Source: Anagrus nilaparvatae
Lineage: Eukaryota > Arthropoda > Insecta > Hymenoptera > Mymaridae
Reading direction: 5' to 3'
Assembly (NCBI GenBank): GCA_022575985.1
Contig: JAKSXM010000031.1
Span: 286,807 to 350,806 of the forward strand
DNA length: 64,000 nucleotides
Shown piece after piece: positions 44,381 through 55,923 of this stretch. Each line of letters opens with the position of its first letter. Position 1 is the first letter of the stretch. Both the position numbers and the translations under genes were made by a program. The notes beneath the pieces were generated by a model, which was given only the letters and a program-made list of their open reading frames with translations, made no database searches and was not told the origin of the DNA.

Positions 44381-45053
44381 TTATTAAATCTATTTTTTAT
44401 GCAATTCTACAAGTTATGAACTACAATGAACCTGATCGAAAGATTTTTTTGGTCTCTAGGTTCCGTTTTTAGGCAAAAAATACGGACAAATTTCGACTTT
44501 TTCTATTTATCTTCATAACTTTTTTAATTTTTAATATTTTTCATTGGTTGCAGTTCATTACCTGCAAAAACTTTATGGTATTTTTTTTTATTTCAAACGA
44601 TCCCAAACCGAGTTATGATGAGAGTTAATTTGGGCCTTTTTTATGTACCAACTTCAGCGCCATCTCATCACATGTAAAAAAAGAGGAAATAAAAATTTTT
44701 TTATTTGTTTTCATTGTAAGTTCATGAAACAGCTGTAAAAAAGTCAGCTTAACTGAAATCAGTAAATAATTCAAGCCTTGAGTGTTTTCTTTAAAAGTTA
44801 AAGCTAGTTTTTTTTTGGTCCTCTTCAAGAAGGGACCTTTTTTGTGGAACGAGGAGAATCCTATTTACGCATACCATACAGCGCGTACTGTATGGTTTTG
44901 AGGGACTCAACTTCAAATTCGAGGTAATACCCACTAAACTCTCCACTCTCCTGCATTTATGATAACATCATAGAATCCGGACCAAGACTCCTTGTTTTTG
45001 TATTACTTCGGTCCGGGAAAAAATGCAGCCTAGGAATTTTTTCGCTATCCCCT
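44381..45053. other. Unassigned stretch between LINE relics
   Basis: AT-rich with a few GC-richer segments (ACCATACAGCGCGTACTGTATGG, split palindrome at 44873-44895, and GGTCCGGAAAA-like blocks). The part next to 45054 may be 3' UTR of the minus-strand LINE relic. The frame at 44625-44828 is not supported. Confidence 0.4.
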
Positions 45054-46620
45054 CTAGACTGTACTAGTTCGCGGTACTTTTGCAGCATTTCCATTCGTCA
45101 AAGGATGGTCGTCCTTTAGCGAAAAGAAGACACCCAAAAAAGGTTTACTCAGCGGTATAGGCTCGCATGGATTGAAAAGCATTCCGCGGAAATATCCGTG
45201 ACCAGTTAGAAACTGTGTGAGGTAGAAGTCTACATGACAATGATTAAGATTCATCCATCTTTCCAAGTCGATGACGGTGCGTCCAACGTCCCCTCGGGTC
45301 ACCATTTCACCTATGCTGCCAAAATTCCATTGTGAGGGAGCGAGCGCGAACGAAAGCTAAGACGCGCTCTTTTCTCTCATGATTATAGATTGCCTGCCTT
45401 TCCAAGTCAATCAGATTGATGGAAATTAGCCAGTACCTGGATCACCGGCTCTAATACAGTCTTGTACGAGCAAGCGATTCGAAGTGCCCCCTGCCTCTGT
45501 ACTGCTTTTGGTTTCTTGGAGTACGATTTTATATGGACATGTCCGTCCACACCTCTGCACTGTCGAGCAGGATGAAGTTGACTGTTGTAATCAACAGTCT
45601 TCTCTTCCCTGATCTAGGACCGTCGATGTTTGTCATCAGCAACAGGAGGCACTTTGTCACCCGGCCAACTTTTTCACAGGCCTGCTGGAATTGTCTATTG
45701 TAGGTCAACTTGTTATTTAAGAAGACCCCAAAATATTTGACTGTGATTTGATCTGGATCATAAGGGGATTACCTCCGTCGTCAAAGCTGACGCCGAATAT
45801 GGTATCAACCCTTCTCCGGGTGAAAAGGACAATCTTCGTTTTTGGGATTCCTAGTCTGAGTCCGTGATCCGACATCCAACGATTGATAAGGAGCATGTCC
45901 TCATCCAGGGCGTTCTGCTGGTCCTCTGTCCCTCGAATTATAGTTAGAGAAACATCATCCGCGTATCCAATCATGGAGAATCTATCCGAAAGCTCGATCC
46001 TTAGCCCTGCCGTCGTAAAAGGCATTCTAAAGATCAGAGCCCATAACCCAGAAGAGAATTATCTTTCTAAGGAGACGTCACTGCGTTAGCGAAGATCTTC
46101 TTTAGAGGGAATTTTGGAGACGTTTTTTCCCCCGGTCTCTTTTTAGTATTCAACTTTCTAGTTGAGCTTTGCGACGGAGTCCGAGCCCTCTTCTTTCCTT
46201 TCTCAGTCAGGATCCCTGATGCTACCTGTATAGGAATATCGGGTATTTGTTTTTCAGGGGCTATGTTTAATTCTTCCTGCTGCAGCTCTTAAATTGTCTT
46301 CAGCCTGGCTAGATATTTTTCGAACTGATCTATGCCTTTTTTGACAGTCATATTACAGTTCTTCTGTACTTTGATTGAATCGCTCATCTGAATTATATCC
46401 CTCTCCATTTTTGTGCGTATTTCGATACATACCCTATTGTGTTTCTTGAATCCCCGGAGATATCTTTCCACATTCTCTTTCTTCTTGCTTTCATCATCAA
46501 GGCCAATTTCGTTAACATTAGGCAACGAACATGACCTATGGTCCTTCAAAATGGAAGGCCGAAACAAGCTATTTCTTGGGCCTTTTTCGGCGCCACCTGG
46601 TGGATACCAGCCAGTTTAGT
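45054..46620 (-). pseudogene. R1-like LINE relic: gag N-terminus joined to RT and C-terminus
   Basis: Reading leftward: a gag-like frame (46289-46567) with KKKENVERYLRGFKKHNRVC and QKNCNMTVKKGIDQFEKYL, then a junction near 46080 straight into reverse transcriptase (SMIGYADDVSLTI, LRLGIPKTK, DDGGNP), the thumb region (ACEKVGRVTKCLLLL, GPRSGKRRLL) and the C-terminal FYLTQFLTGHGYF (45054-45305). All of endonuclease and half of RT are deleted. It keeps the thumb segment that the 36.5-kb copy has lost. Many stops and frameshifts. Confidence 0.8.
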
Positions 46621-48072
46621 TATCCCTTTTAAAAACATTAATACTTATTTCCAGCTGCTTTAATTAGATTTTTTTAGTTAAGGCTCAGAATATTTGCTGC
46701 ATAGAAAATATTTGTTTTCGTAGCTATATAAAAGACTATTACCTGAAATATCTTTCTTTCGAAGTGGTTTTATCACAGAATCGTTCGCGTTCTTTTCATT
46801 CTTTATTGGCTACCTAAGAGGTTATCATTGGAAGGAGAGGTTATCTTTGCGTATATAAAACACATATTATTTTAAAAGTTTTATAATATAATTATCTTCA
46901 ATTTATTTTAAACCAAGGAATTCTACAGCAATATAGGAATTTTCTGTCAACAAAATTTACTCTTGAATTTTAATTAAACCTAATTTATTTTTTCATCATT
47001 ATTATTAATCATCTTTTAAGATTTATTCTTAACCGTACAAAGTCTTGTTTATTTTACAAATATAGTTTTTTTTTAACTTTTTTAAATGTTCTGTATCTGC
47101 TGGAATTTTTATGTAAATTTCTTTGGTAATCTAGCCAATTAAAATGCAGTTTTATCATTTAACTGACTTTAATGACTGATTTAAATTGTAGCTTATTTGT
47201 TATTGATAAGAACACCTTACTAACATTAAGCGAGATACTGGAGCATATTTTTAGGTAAGATTATAGCAGTCATTATTGTTAGTGCTAAAACCTACATTTC
47301 TATTTCTAAAATTTTCCTGGACTTTGGAGTTATCGCATGCTGCATAACATGCACATCTATATGTAGCACATGTAAGCACATGTAAGAATGCTGCAAATTT
47401 CAGGGAATTGATTCTTTTAAATTATTATTTATTTTAATGTCATTTGATATTCCCCTCGCTGACTCCGTTATAAAGATCTTTAAAATTTTGGAATACGTGT
47501 CTGCACGTATGTGTATGAATGTAAGCATTGTGCGTAAGGTGACACCGGCTACGTTTTAGGAGCCTCCTTCTTGTTTGTCTCTCTTAGCGAATAAACAAGG
47601 TGGTAGCATTTTCATTTATTGTGAACTTATCACATTTCAATCATTTCAATTAAAATATTCTATTAAATGAATACATATTTTCTTAAAACTAAATAGTGTT
47701 TTTATTTAAATCAAATTTTAAATTATCACGAAACCCTTCAAAAAAATGGTACCTAAAATTAGTTTAAATGATTTCAGCTTTACTCAAGTTTATTATGTAG
47801 AATTTTAATAATAATTTGACCTTTTATCGAGTTCAATTTAATTTATTTATTTATTGACGTTTTCACCCCTGGTTCGGGGTCCTTATTTTTAATTTATAAT
47901 TACATGAATATTAGGATGTATAATTATGTAATGTTTTACTACAAAAAAAATTATTTTTTTTATTGTGTCGGAGTGTGCAATTTTTTGTATCATTGGTGTT
48001 TAAAAATAAAAATCCAATTATTTGACACCATGTTTTTCTTTTTTATGAATTTTTTACGGTTGCGACAAGACA
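46621..48072. other. No gene or repeat recognised
   Basis: AT-rich, apparently single-copy within the window. A somewhat GC-richer part (47270-47600) contains a GCACATGTAA direct repeat and GGTGACACCGGCTACG, but no convincing frame. Confidence 0.5.
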
Positions 48073-48991
48073 TGAAATTTTAAGGATGTTTTGGTAAAAT
48101 GGATTTTTTAAATTCATGAACGTTAGCAGAAATTTACGATTAAAATCGCTCAATTTAGTAACTTACATTTTTTCTTTCTTCTAAATTAATATTTTTTACA
48201 ATATTAATATTTGTTATATCTTAATACTATATATATTTGAAAATTTATTTGTTTGTTTGTCTGTTTGTTTGTCTGTTTGTACCCTAATGACGCAAGAACC
48301 ACCGAATGATTGGCATGAAACCAGCGTCAAAATGAAGAAAAAAAAAATGCGGCTGACATAGGCCCTATATTTTCTGATTAGCTATCGTAGTTTTTGAGAT
48401 ATTTAATTTTTAGTATTTTTGAACTTGATAACATTTTTTAAAAATTTTATCAAAAATTGAAATATCTCGATACAATCGAAAAATTTTGGTATCGCACTTC
48501 ATAGTATTCAATTCAGCACTAATTTTTACGTATTCTCTAAAATTTTTATTCAAAACGGAGGTATCTTTAAAATTTTATAAAATATTTAAAAAATTTTTTA
48601 CTATATCTTAATACTATATATATTTAAAAATTTATTTGTTTGTTTGTCTGTTTGTTTGTCTGTTTGTACCCTAATGACGCAAGAACCACCGAACCGATTG
48701 ACATAGAACCAGCATCAAAATGAAGAAAAAAAAAATGCGGGTGACATAGGCCCTATATTTTCTGATTAGCTATCGTAGTTTTTGAGATATTTAATTTTTA
48801 GTATTATTGAACTTGATAACATTTTTTAAAACTTTTATCAAAAATTGAAATATCTCGATACAATCGAAAAATTTTGGTATCGCACTTCATAGTATTAAAT
48901 TCAGCACTAATTTTTACGTATTCTCTGAAATTTTTATTCAAAACAGAGGTATCTTTAAAATTTTATAAAATATTTTAAAAATTTTTTACTA
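48073..48991 (+). repeat. Composite repeat: leader plus two ~390-bp units
   Basis: Nearly the same sequence as 15392-16290 plus 18100-18472, without the Penelope insertion and with two instead of three units. It is the empty-site reference for that insertion. It is directly followed by the F2 Helitron. Confidence 0.8.
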
Positions 48992-49309
48992 TCCTATATA
49001 TATTAAAATGAAATAATTTAAAAAAGTTGTCACCCTAATCAGTGTGTAACTCGAAATCTATATCACCAAAACGATCAAACTAAAGTGCTATGCATTTGTT
49101 AGTGCGTTATCTAAAATAAGTTTTTTTGGTTTTTAATTTAACCCTTTCATTAAAGAGAAATCTCTAGAAAACCAATTTACGTTAAATTACAAAAAAATTT
49201 ATCTTTTAAAAAATTAATATCTGAGACAAAATATATATATATTATTATATTATTTTATATAACAAAAAATAAATATTAAAAAATTTCTACTTTTATCAAG
49301 CTGTGAACA

Positions 49310-50880
49310 ATCAATACGACTTTTGCAATAAAAGATTTTTTTTTAAATTTTTATTTTTTCATGTTTAAGACAAACGAATGAAATTTTATGAAATTTTTTA
49401 ATTTTTAAATTTTTTACAATCCATATAACTTTTGCAATAAAATATTTTTTTTGAAAATTTTTATTATTTCGAGTTTAAAACACACAAATGAAATTTTATA
49501 AAATTAATAAAATTTTGGACAATCCATATGACTTTTGAAATAAAATATTTTTATTGAAAATTTTTATTATTTGAAATATTATGAAATATTATGAAATTTA
49601 TAAAGTTTTGGACAATCCATATGACTTTTGCAATAAAATATTTTTATTAAAAATTTCTTTATTTCGAGTTTAAAACACACAAATGAAATTTTATAAAATT
49701 AATAAAGTTTTGGACAATCCATATGAGTTTTGCAATAAAATATTTTTATTGAAAATTTTTATTATTTGAAATATTATGAAATATTATGAAATTTATAAAG
49801 TTTTAGACAATCCATATGACTTTTGCAATAAAATATTTTTATTAAAAATTTCTTTATATCGAGTTTAAAAACACACAAATGAAATTTTATAAAAATTAAT
49901 AAAATTTTGGACAATCCATATGACATTTGCAATAAAATATTTTTATTGAAAATTTTTATTATTTGAAATATTATGAAATATTATGAAATTTATAAAGTTT
50001 TGGACAATCCATATGACTTTTGCAATAAAATATTTTTATTAAAAATTTCTTTATTTCGAGTTTTAAAACACACAAATGAAATTTTATAAAATTAATAAAA
50101 TTTTGGACAATTCCATATGAGTTTTGCAATAAAATATTTTTATAAGAAATTTATTTATTTTGGTTTTAAAATACACAAATGAAATTTTAGGAAATTTATA
50201 AGGTTTAGGACAAACAATATGACTTTTGCAATAAAATATTTTTTTTAATAAATTTATTTATTTCGTGTTTAAAACACACTAATGAAATATTATGAAATTT
50301 ATAAAATTTTGGATAATCCATATGACTTTTGCAATAAATTATTTTTATTGAAAATTTCTTTATTTCGGTTTTGAAATACAGAAATGAAATTTTAGGAAAT
50401 TTATAAAGTTTTGGACAATCCATATGACTTTTGCAATAAAATATTTTATAAGAAAATTTCTTTATTTCGGTTTTAAAATACACAAATGAAATATTATAAA
50501 ATTTATAAATTTTCGGACAATCAATATAACTTTTGCAATAAAATATTTTTTTAAGAAATTTATTTATATCGTGTTTAAAACACAGAAATGAAATATTATG
50601 AAATTTATAAAGTTTTTGGACAATCAATATGACTTTTGCAATAAAATATTTTTTTTAAGAAATTTATTTATTTCGTGTTTAAAACACACTACTGAAATTT
50701 TATAAAAATTTATAAAGTTTTGGACAATAAATATGACTTTTGCAATAAATATATTTATTGAAAATTTCTTTATTTCGATTTTAAAACACACAAATGAATT
50801 TTTAGAAAATTTATAAAGTTTCGGACAATCAATATAACTTTTGCAAAAAATATTTTTATTGAAAATTTTTTATATTTAAT
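49310..50880 (+). repeat. Minisatellite A array (~100-bp spacing)
   Basis: About fifteen CAATCCATATGACTTTTGCA cores spaced ~92-105 bp, tighter than the ~140 bp at 318-1440; in part the units alternate as pairs of ~197 bp. Confidence 0.88.
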
Positions 50881-51439
50881 TTTATTAATACTATTATAAA
50901 ATTTATAATGGTACAAAAGCAATTAATCGCTTGCAACAGATTCTGAATGAATCTGATTATGAAAATAGATATTAGTTAAGCTACTACTAATTAACATTAA
51001 AAAAAAACCTTTAAGTTTATTTACTATTTTTAATTAATTAATATTTTTTTAATAAAAATATAATATTCATGTGCCATTTTATAAGAATTAAATCCCAAAA
51101 GACGCGATGAATTACTTTAAAAAAACGGCACATATGCATATGCCATTTCTCAGGTATTGACGAGGCAGCGCGCGATGTCAATACGTAAGAAAAACCTCAA
51201 TATAAACAAAAACATGCTTATGTGCCATTTTCTCCTGTATTTTTTTTTTATCCATACAAAATTTTTTTTTCCATACCTAGAACCCTTCCTATGTGCCATC
51301 GTATATCGCTAATGATAAAAGATAAGAAAATAATTTTTTGCACCATGGGTTTAGAAAATTTGATAACGATTACGCCACATATAAAAAAAACTCAATTTTT
51401 CATAAAAATTCCTATATTGAGGTTTTTAATCTGTAGGGC
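50881..51439. other. Bridge between the two arrays
   Basis: AT-rich, with ATGTGCCAT recurring about four times (51068, 51139 variant, 51218, 51290) and a GCAGCGCGCG patch. No gene; the frame at 51222-51512 runs into the B array. Confidence 0.5.
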
Positions 51440-54400
51440 AGATTTAAGTAGGATATTTTTTAATAAATTCAATACTAATAATTTAATGCTACTATTGCAT
51501 AAAAACCATTAAAATTACAACATTTATATAAAAGAGACCAATATTCAAAAACATTTAAGTGAGTATATTTTGCTAAATTCAATACTAAAATTTCAATGCT
51601 ATCAATGCTTAAAAACATTGAAATTACAAGTTTACTATAAAACAGGGAAAAAAATTGAAAGTGTTGCTTATTTTGCTAAATTTAATACTAATATTTCAAT
51701 GCTATCATTGCATAAAAATATATTAAATCAAAACATTTCTATAAAAGAGGTCAATGTTTGAAAACATTTAAGTGGGATATATTTTACTAAATTCAATACT
51801 AATGATTTAATGCTATTATTGCATAAAAATAATTGAAAATACAACATTTCTATAAAACAGGACAGTATTCGAAAACATTTAAGTGGGGTATATTCTGCTA
51901 AATTCAATACTAATATTTCAATGCTATCATTGCATAAAAACCATTGAAATTACAAATATTTCTATAAAAGAGGTCAATATTTGAAAACATTTAAGTGGGA
52001 TATATTTTACTAAATTCAATACTAATGATTCAATGCTATTATTGCGTAAAAATAATTGAAATTACAACATTTCTATAAAACAGGACAGTATTCGAAAACA
52101 TTTAAATGGGGTATATTCTGCTAATTTCAATACTAATATTTCAATGCTATCATTGCATAAAAACCATTGAAATTACAAAATTTCTATAAAAGAGGTCAAT
52201 ATTTGAAAACATTTAAGTGGGATATATTTTACTAAATTCAATACTAATGATTCAATGCAATTATTGCATAAAAATAATTGAAATTACAACATTTCTATAA
52301 AAAAGGACAGTATTCGAGAACATTTAAGTGGGGAATATTACTGCTAAATTGAATACTAATATTTCAATGCTACGATTGCATAAAAATATTTGAAATTACA
52401 AAATTTCTATAAAAGAGGACCGTATTCGAAAACATTTATAATACTAATAATTCAATGCTATTAATGCATAAAAACCATTAAAATTATATTAAATCAAAAC
52501 ATTTCTATAAAAGAGGTCAATGTTTGAAAACATTTAAGTGGGATATATTTTACTAAATTCAATACTAATGATTCGATGCTATTATTGCATAAAAATAATT
52601 GAAATTAAAACATTTCTATAAAACAGGACAGTATTCGAAAACATTTAAGTGGGGTATATTCTGCTAAATTCAATACTAATATTTCAATGCTATCATTGCA
52701 TAAAAACCATTGAAATTACAAAATTTCTATAAAAGAGGTCAATATTTGAAAACATTTAAGTGGGATATATTTTACTAAATTCAATACTAATGATTCAATG
52801 CTATTATTGCATAAAAATAATTGAAATTACAACATTTCTATAAAAGAGGTCAATATTTGAAAACATTTAAGTGGGATATATTTTACTAAATTCAATACTA
52901 ATGATTCAATGCAATTATTGCATAAAAATAATTGAAATTACAACATTTCTATAAAAAAGGACAGTATTCGAGAACATTTAAGTGGGGAATATTACTGCTA
53001 AATTGAATACTAATATTTCAATGCTACGATTGCATAAAAATATTTGAAATTACAAAATTTCTATAAAAGAGGACCGTATTCGAAAACATTTATAATACTA
53101 ATAATTCAATGCTATTAATGCATAAAAACCATTAAAATTACAACATTTCTATAAAACAGGACTGTATTCGAAAACATTTAAGGGGGGTATATTTTGATAA
53201 ATTCAATATTAATAATTCAATGCTATTACTGCATAAAAACAATTGAAATTACAACATTTCTATAAAAAAGGACAGTATTCGAGAACATTTAAGTGGGGAA
53301 TATTACTGCTAAATTGAATACTAATATTTCAATGCTACGATTGCATAAAAATATTTGAAATTACAAAATTTCTATAAAAGAGGACCGTATTCGAAAACAT
53401 TTATAATACTAATAATTCAATGCTATTAATGCATAAAAACCATTAAAATTACAACATTTCTATAAAACAGGACAGTATTCGAAATCATTTAAGTGGGCAT
53501 ATTCTGCTAAATTCAATACTAATATTTCAATGCTATCATTGCATAAAAATATATTAAATCAAAACATTTCTATAAAAGAGGTCAATATTTGAAAACATTT
53601 AAGTGGGTTATATTTTACTAAATTCATTAAATTAAACTAATAATTCAATGCTATCAATGCATAAAAATAATTGAAATTACAACATTTCTATAAAACAGGA
53701 CAGTATTAGAAAACATTTAAGTGTGGTATATTTTGCTAAATTCAATACTAATAATTCAATGCTATCAATGCATAAAAACATTGAAATTACAAGTTTACTA
53801 TAAAACAGGGGAAAAAATTTAAAATGGTGTTTATTTTGCTAAATTCAAGACTAATATTTCAATGCTATCATTTCATAAAAATATATTAAATTAAAAAATT
53901 TCTATAAAATAAGTCAATATTTGAAAACATTTATGTGGGATATATTTTACTGAATTCAATACTAATAATTCAATTATTCAATGCCATTATTGCATAAAAC
54001 ACTTGAATTTACAACATTTCTATAAAAAAGGATAGTATTCGAGAACATTTAAGTGGGGAATATTCTGCTTAATTCAATACTAATATTTCAATGCTATCAT
54101 TGCATAAAAATATTTTACATTACAAAATTTCTATAAAAGAGGACCGTATTCGAAAACATTTATAATACTAATAATTCAATGCTATTAATGCATAAAAACC
54201 ATTAAAATTACAACATTTCTATAAAACAGGACAGTATTCGAAATCATTTAAGTGGGCATATTCTGCTAAATTCAATACTAATATTTCAATGCTATCATTG
54301 CATAAAAATATATTAAATCAAAACATTTCTATAAAAGAGGTCAATATTTGAAAACATTTAAGTGGGTTATATTTTACTAAATTCAGTACTAATAATTCAA

Positions 54401-54930
54401 TGCTATCAATGCATAAAAATAATTGAAATTACAACATTTCTATAAAACAGGACAGTATTAGAAAACATTTAAGTGTGGTATATTTTGCTAAATTCAATAC
54501 TAATAATTCAATGCTGCCAATGCTTAAAAACATTGAAATTACAAGTTTACTATAAAACAGGGGAAAAAATTTAAAATGGTGTTTATTTTGCTGAATTCAA
54601 GACTAATATTTCAATGCTATCATTTCATAAAAATATATTAAATTAAAAAATTTCTATAAAATAAGTCAATATTTGAAAACATTTATGTGGGGTATATTTT
54701 ACTGAATTCAATACTAATAATTCAATTATTCAATGCCATTATTGCATAATAACACTTGAATTTACAACATTTCTATAAAAAAGGATAGTATTCGAGAACA
54801 TTTAAGTGGGGAATATTCTGCTTAATTCAATACTAATATTTCAATGCTATCATTGCATAAAAATATTTTACATTACAAAATTTCTATAAAAGAGGACAGT
54901 ATTCGAAAACATTTAAGTGGGGTATATTTC
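51440..54930 (+). repeat. Minisatellite B array, ~30 units
   Basis: Units of ~111-116 bp as at 5690-7420. Blocks of several units are duplicated as higher-order repeats (52150-52480 resembles 52690-53110 and 53200-53430; 53480-53960 resembles 54240-54700), showing recent amplification. Confidence 0.9.
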
Positions 54931-55122
54931 ATTTTAATATATATAGGATAGGATTTTATGATTAAAATATATTTTTTAAACAATTTTTAATTGAAAAACA
55001 AAAATTATTTTAATTTCGCGCAGCAATATTTTGTTATTTTTAGACATCAACGGATAGTGTGATAGTTAAATGTTCAATATTACTGTCACATTCTGCCGAG
55101 CGTAGCGAGGCCAATCAGCTAG

Positions 55123-55808
55123 TATATTATATATATGCAACTCAAATTTTAGGGTATAGTATATTATATTATTTGTTTGTTTTTATTATATTATTGTATA
55201 TTATATATTTGTTTGTTTGTCTGTTTGTCTGTACCCTAATGACTCAAGAACCGCCGAACCACTTGATATGAAACCAGTGCCATAAGAAAGAATAAAAGTA
55301 TTCGGATAACATAGGCTATAGTTTTCTGACTCAGCTTTCTTACTTTTGGAGATATTCAATTTTTACTATTTTTAGGATATATAAAATTTTTTGTAAATTT
55401 GCTTAAAAAGTGAAATACCTAAAAAATATGATTAAATTTTACTATCACAATTGGTATTACTTAATTTGGCACTAATTTATAGGTACTAAGTTAAATTTAT
55501 TTATTTTCTCTATTATTACTAGACAATCAATCAGAACCTATAATTTTTCATGAATATTTCACCTACGCTGCTCTGAATAGTTTGAATGTGTTTGCATAAT
55601 TATGAATTTGTAGAGAAACATGATTTTTTTAAGCAACAGAAAACTATTGAAGTAAATGTGAACAGGAGGGACTGAGTCTCATTTGAAAAATCTGAATGTG
55701 TTTGCATAATTATAAATTTGCAATGAAAAATGATTTTTTGAAGCAAAACAAACAGAAGGAAATGTGACACAGGGGGGCGGAGCCCCCCCCCCCTCCAACT
55801 TTTGCTAG
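55123..55808 (+). mobile_element. Helitron family F3 copy
   Basis: ATATATTTGTTTGTTTGTCT, GTACCCTAATGACTCAAGAA and the block GGAGATATTCAATTTTTAC lead to a hairpin GGGGGGCGGAGCCCCCCCCC, TCCAACTTTTG and CTAG (55805-55808) before T. Same end as 29986-29989 and 30815-30818. The exact 5' start is not fixed. Confidence 0.65.
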
Positions 55809-55844
55809 TATATATATAAAATATATAGAGATATACTTAATAGT

Positions 55845-55923
55845 GAAGCCATCGGCGCAGATCATCGTCTGGAGCTACGACACCAGGAGATTTCAGTATT
55901 CTCGTCGCAGCTGCATCGAAGAG
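55845..55923 (-). pseudogene. Coding-like island cut by the foldback element
   Basis: On the minus strand a GC-rich frame reads ATRILKSPGVVAPDDDLRRW, LHY and a TAA, with CCTCTTCGATGCAG as a possible acceptor if the foldback is ignored. It looks like the last codons of a real protein, but I cannot name the family. The plus strand is also open here. Its right edge is the foldback at 55924, whose AGAG duplication comes from this sequence. Confidence 0.4.

Larger units (their letters stand above)
48992..55122 (+). mobile_element. Complete non-autonomous Helitron (family F2) built of minisatellites
   Basis: 5' TCCTATATATATTAAAATG preceded by A; 3' hairpin (GCCGAGCGTAGCGAGGC), CAATCAG, CTAG followed by T. 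TC...CTAG between A and T is canonical for Helitrons. Content: a 5' domain of ~300 bp, minisatellite A (49310-50880), a bridge, minisatellite B (51440-54930), then an inverted copy of the 5' terminus (54926-54942) ~180 bp before the 3' end. No Rep/helicase frame, so it depends on enzymes from elsewhere. The 140-codon minus frame at 50205-50627 is repeat translation. Confidence 0.8.

Noticed and set aside
44625..44828. 67-codon frame between LINE relics
   Set aside because: Lys/Phe-rich low-complexity translation; no recognisable domain.
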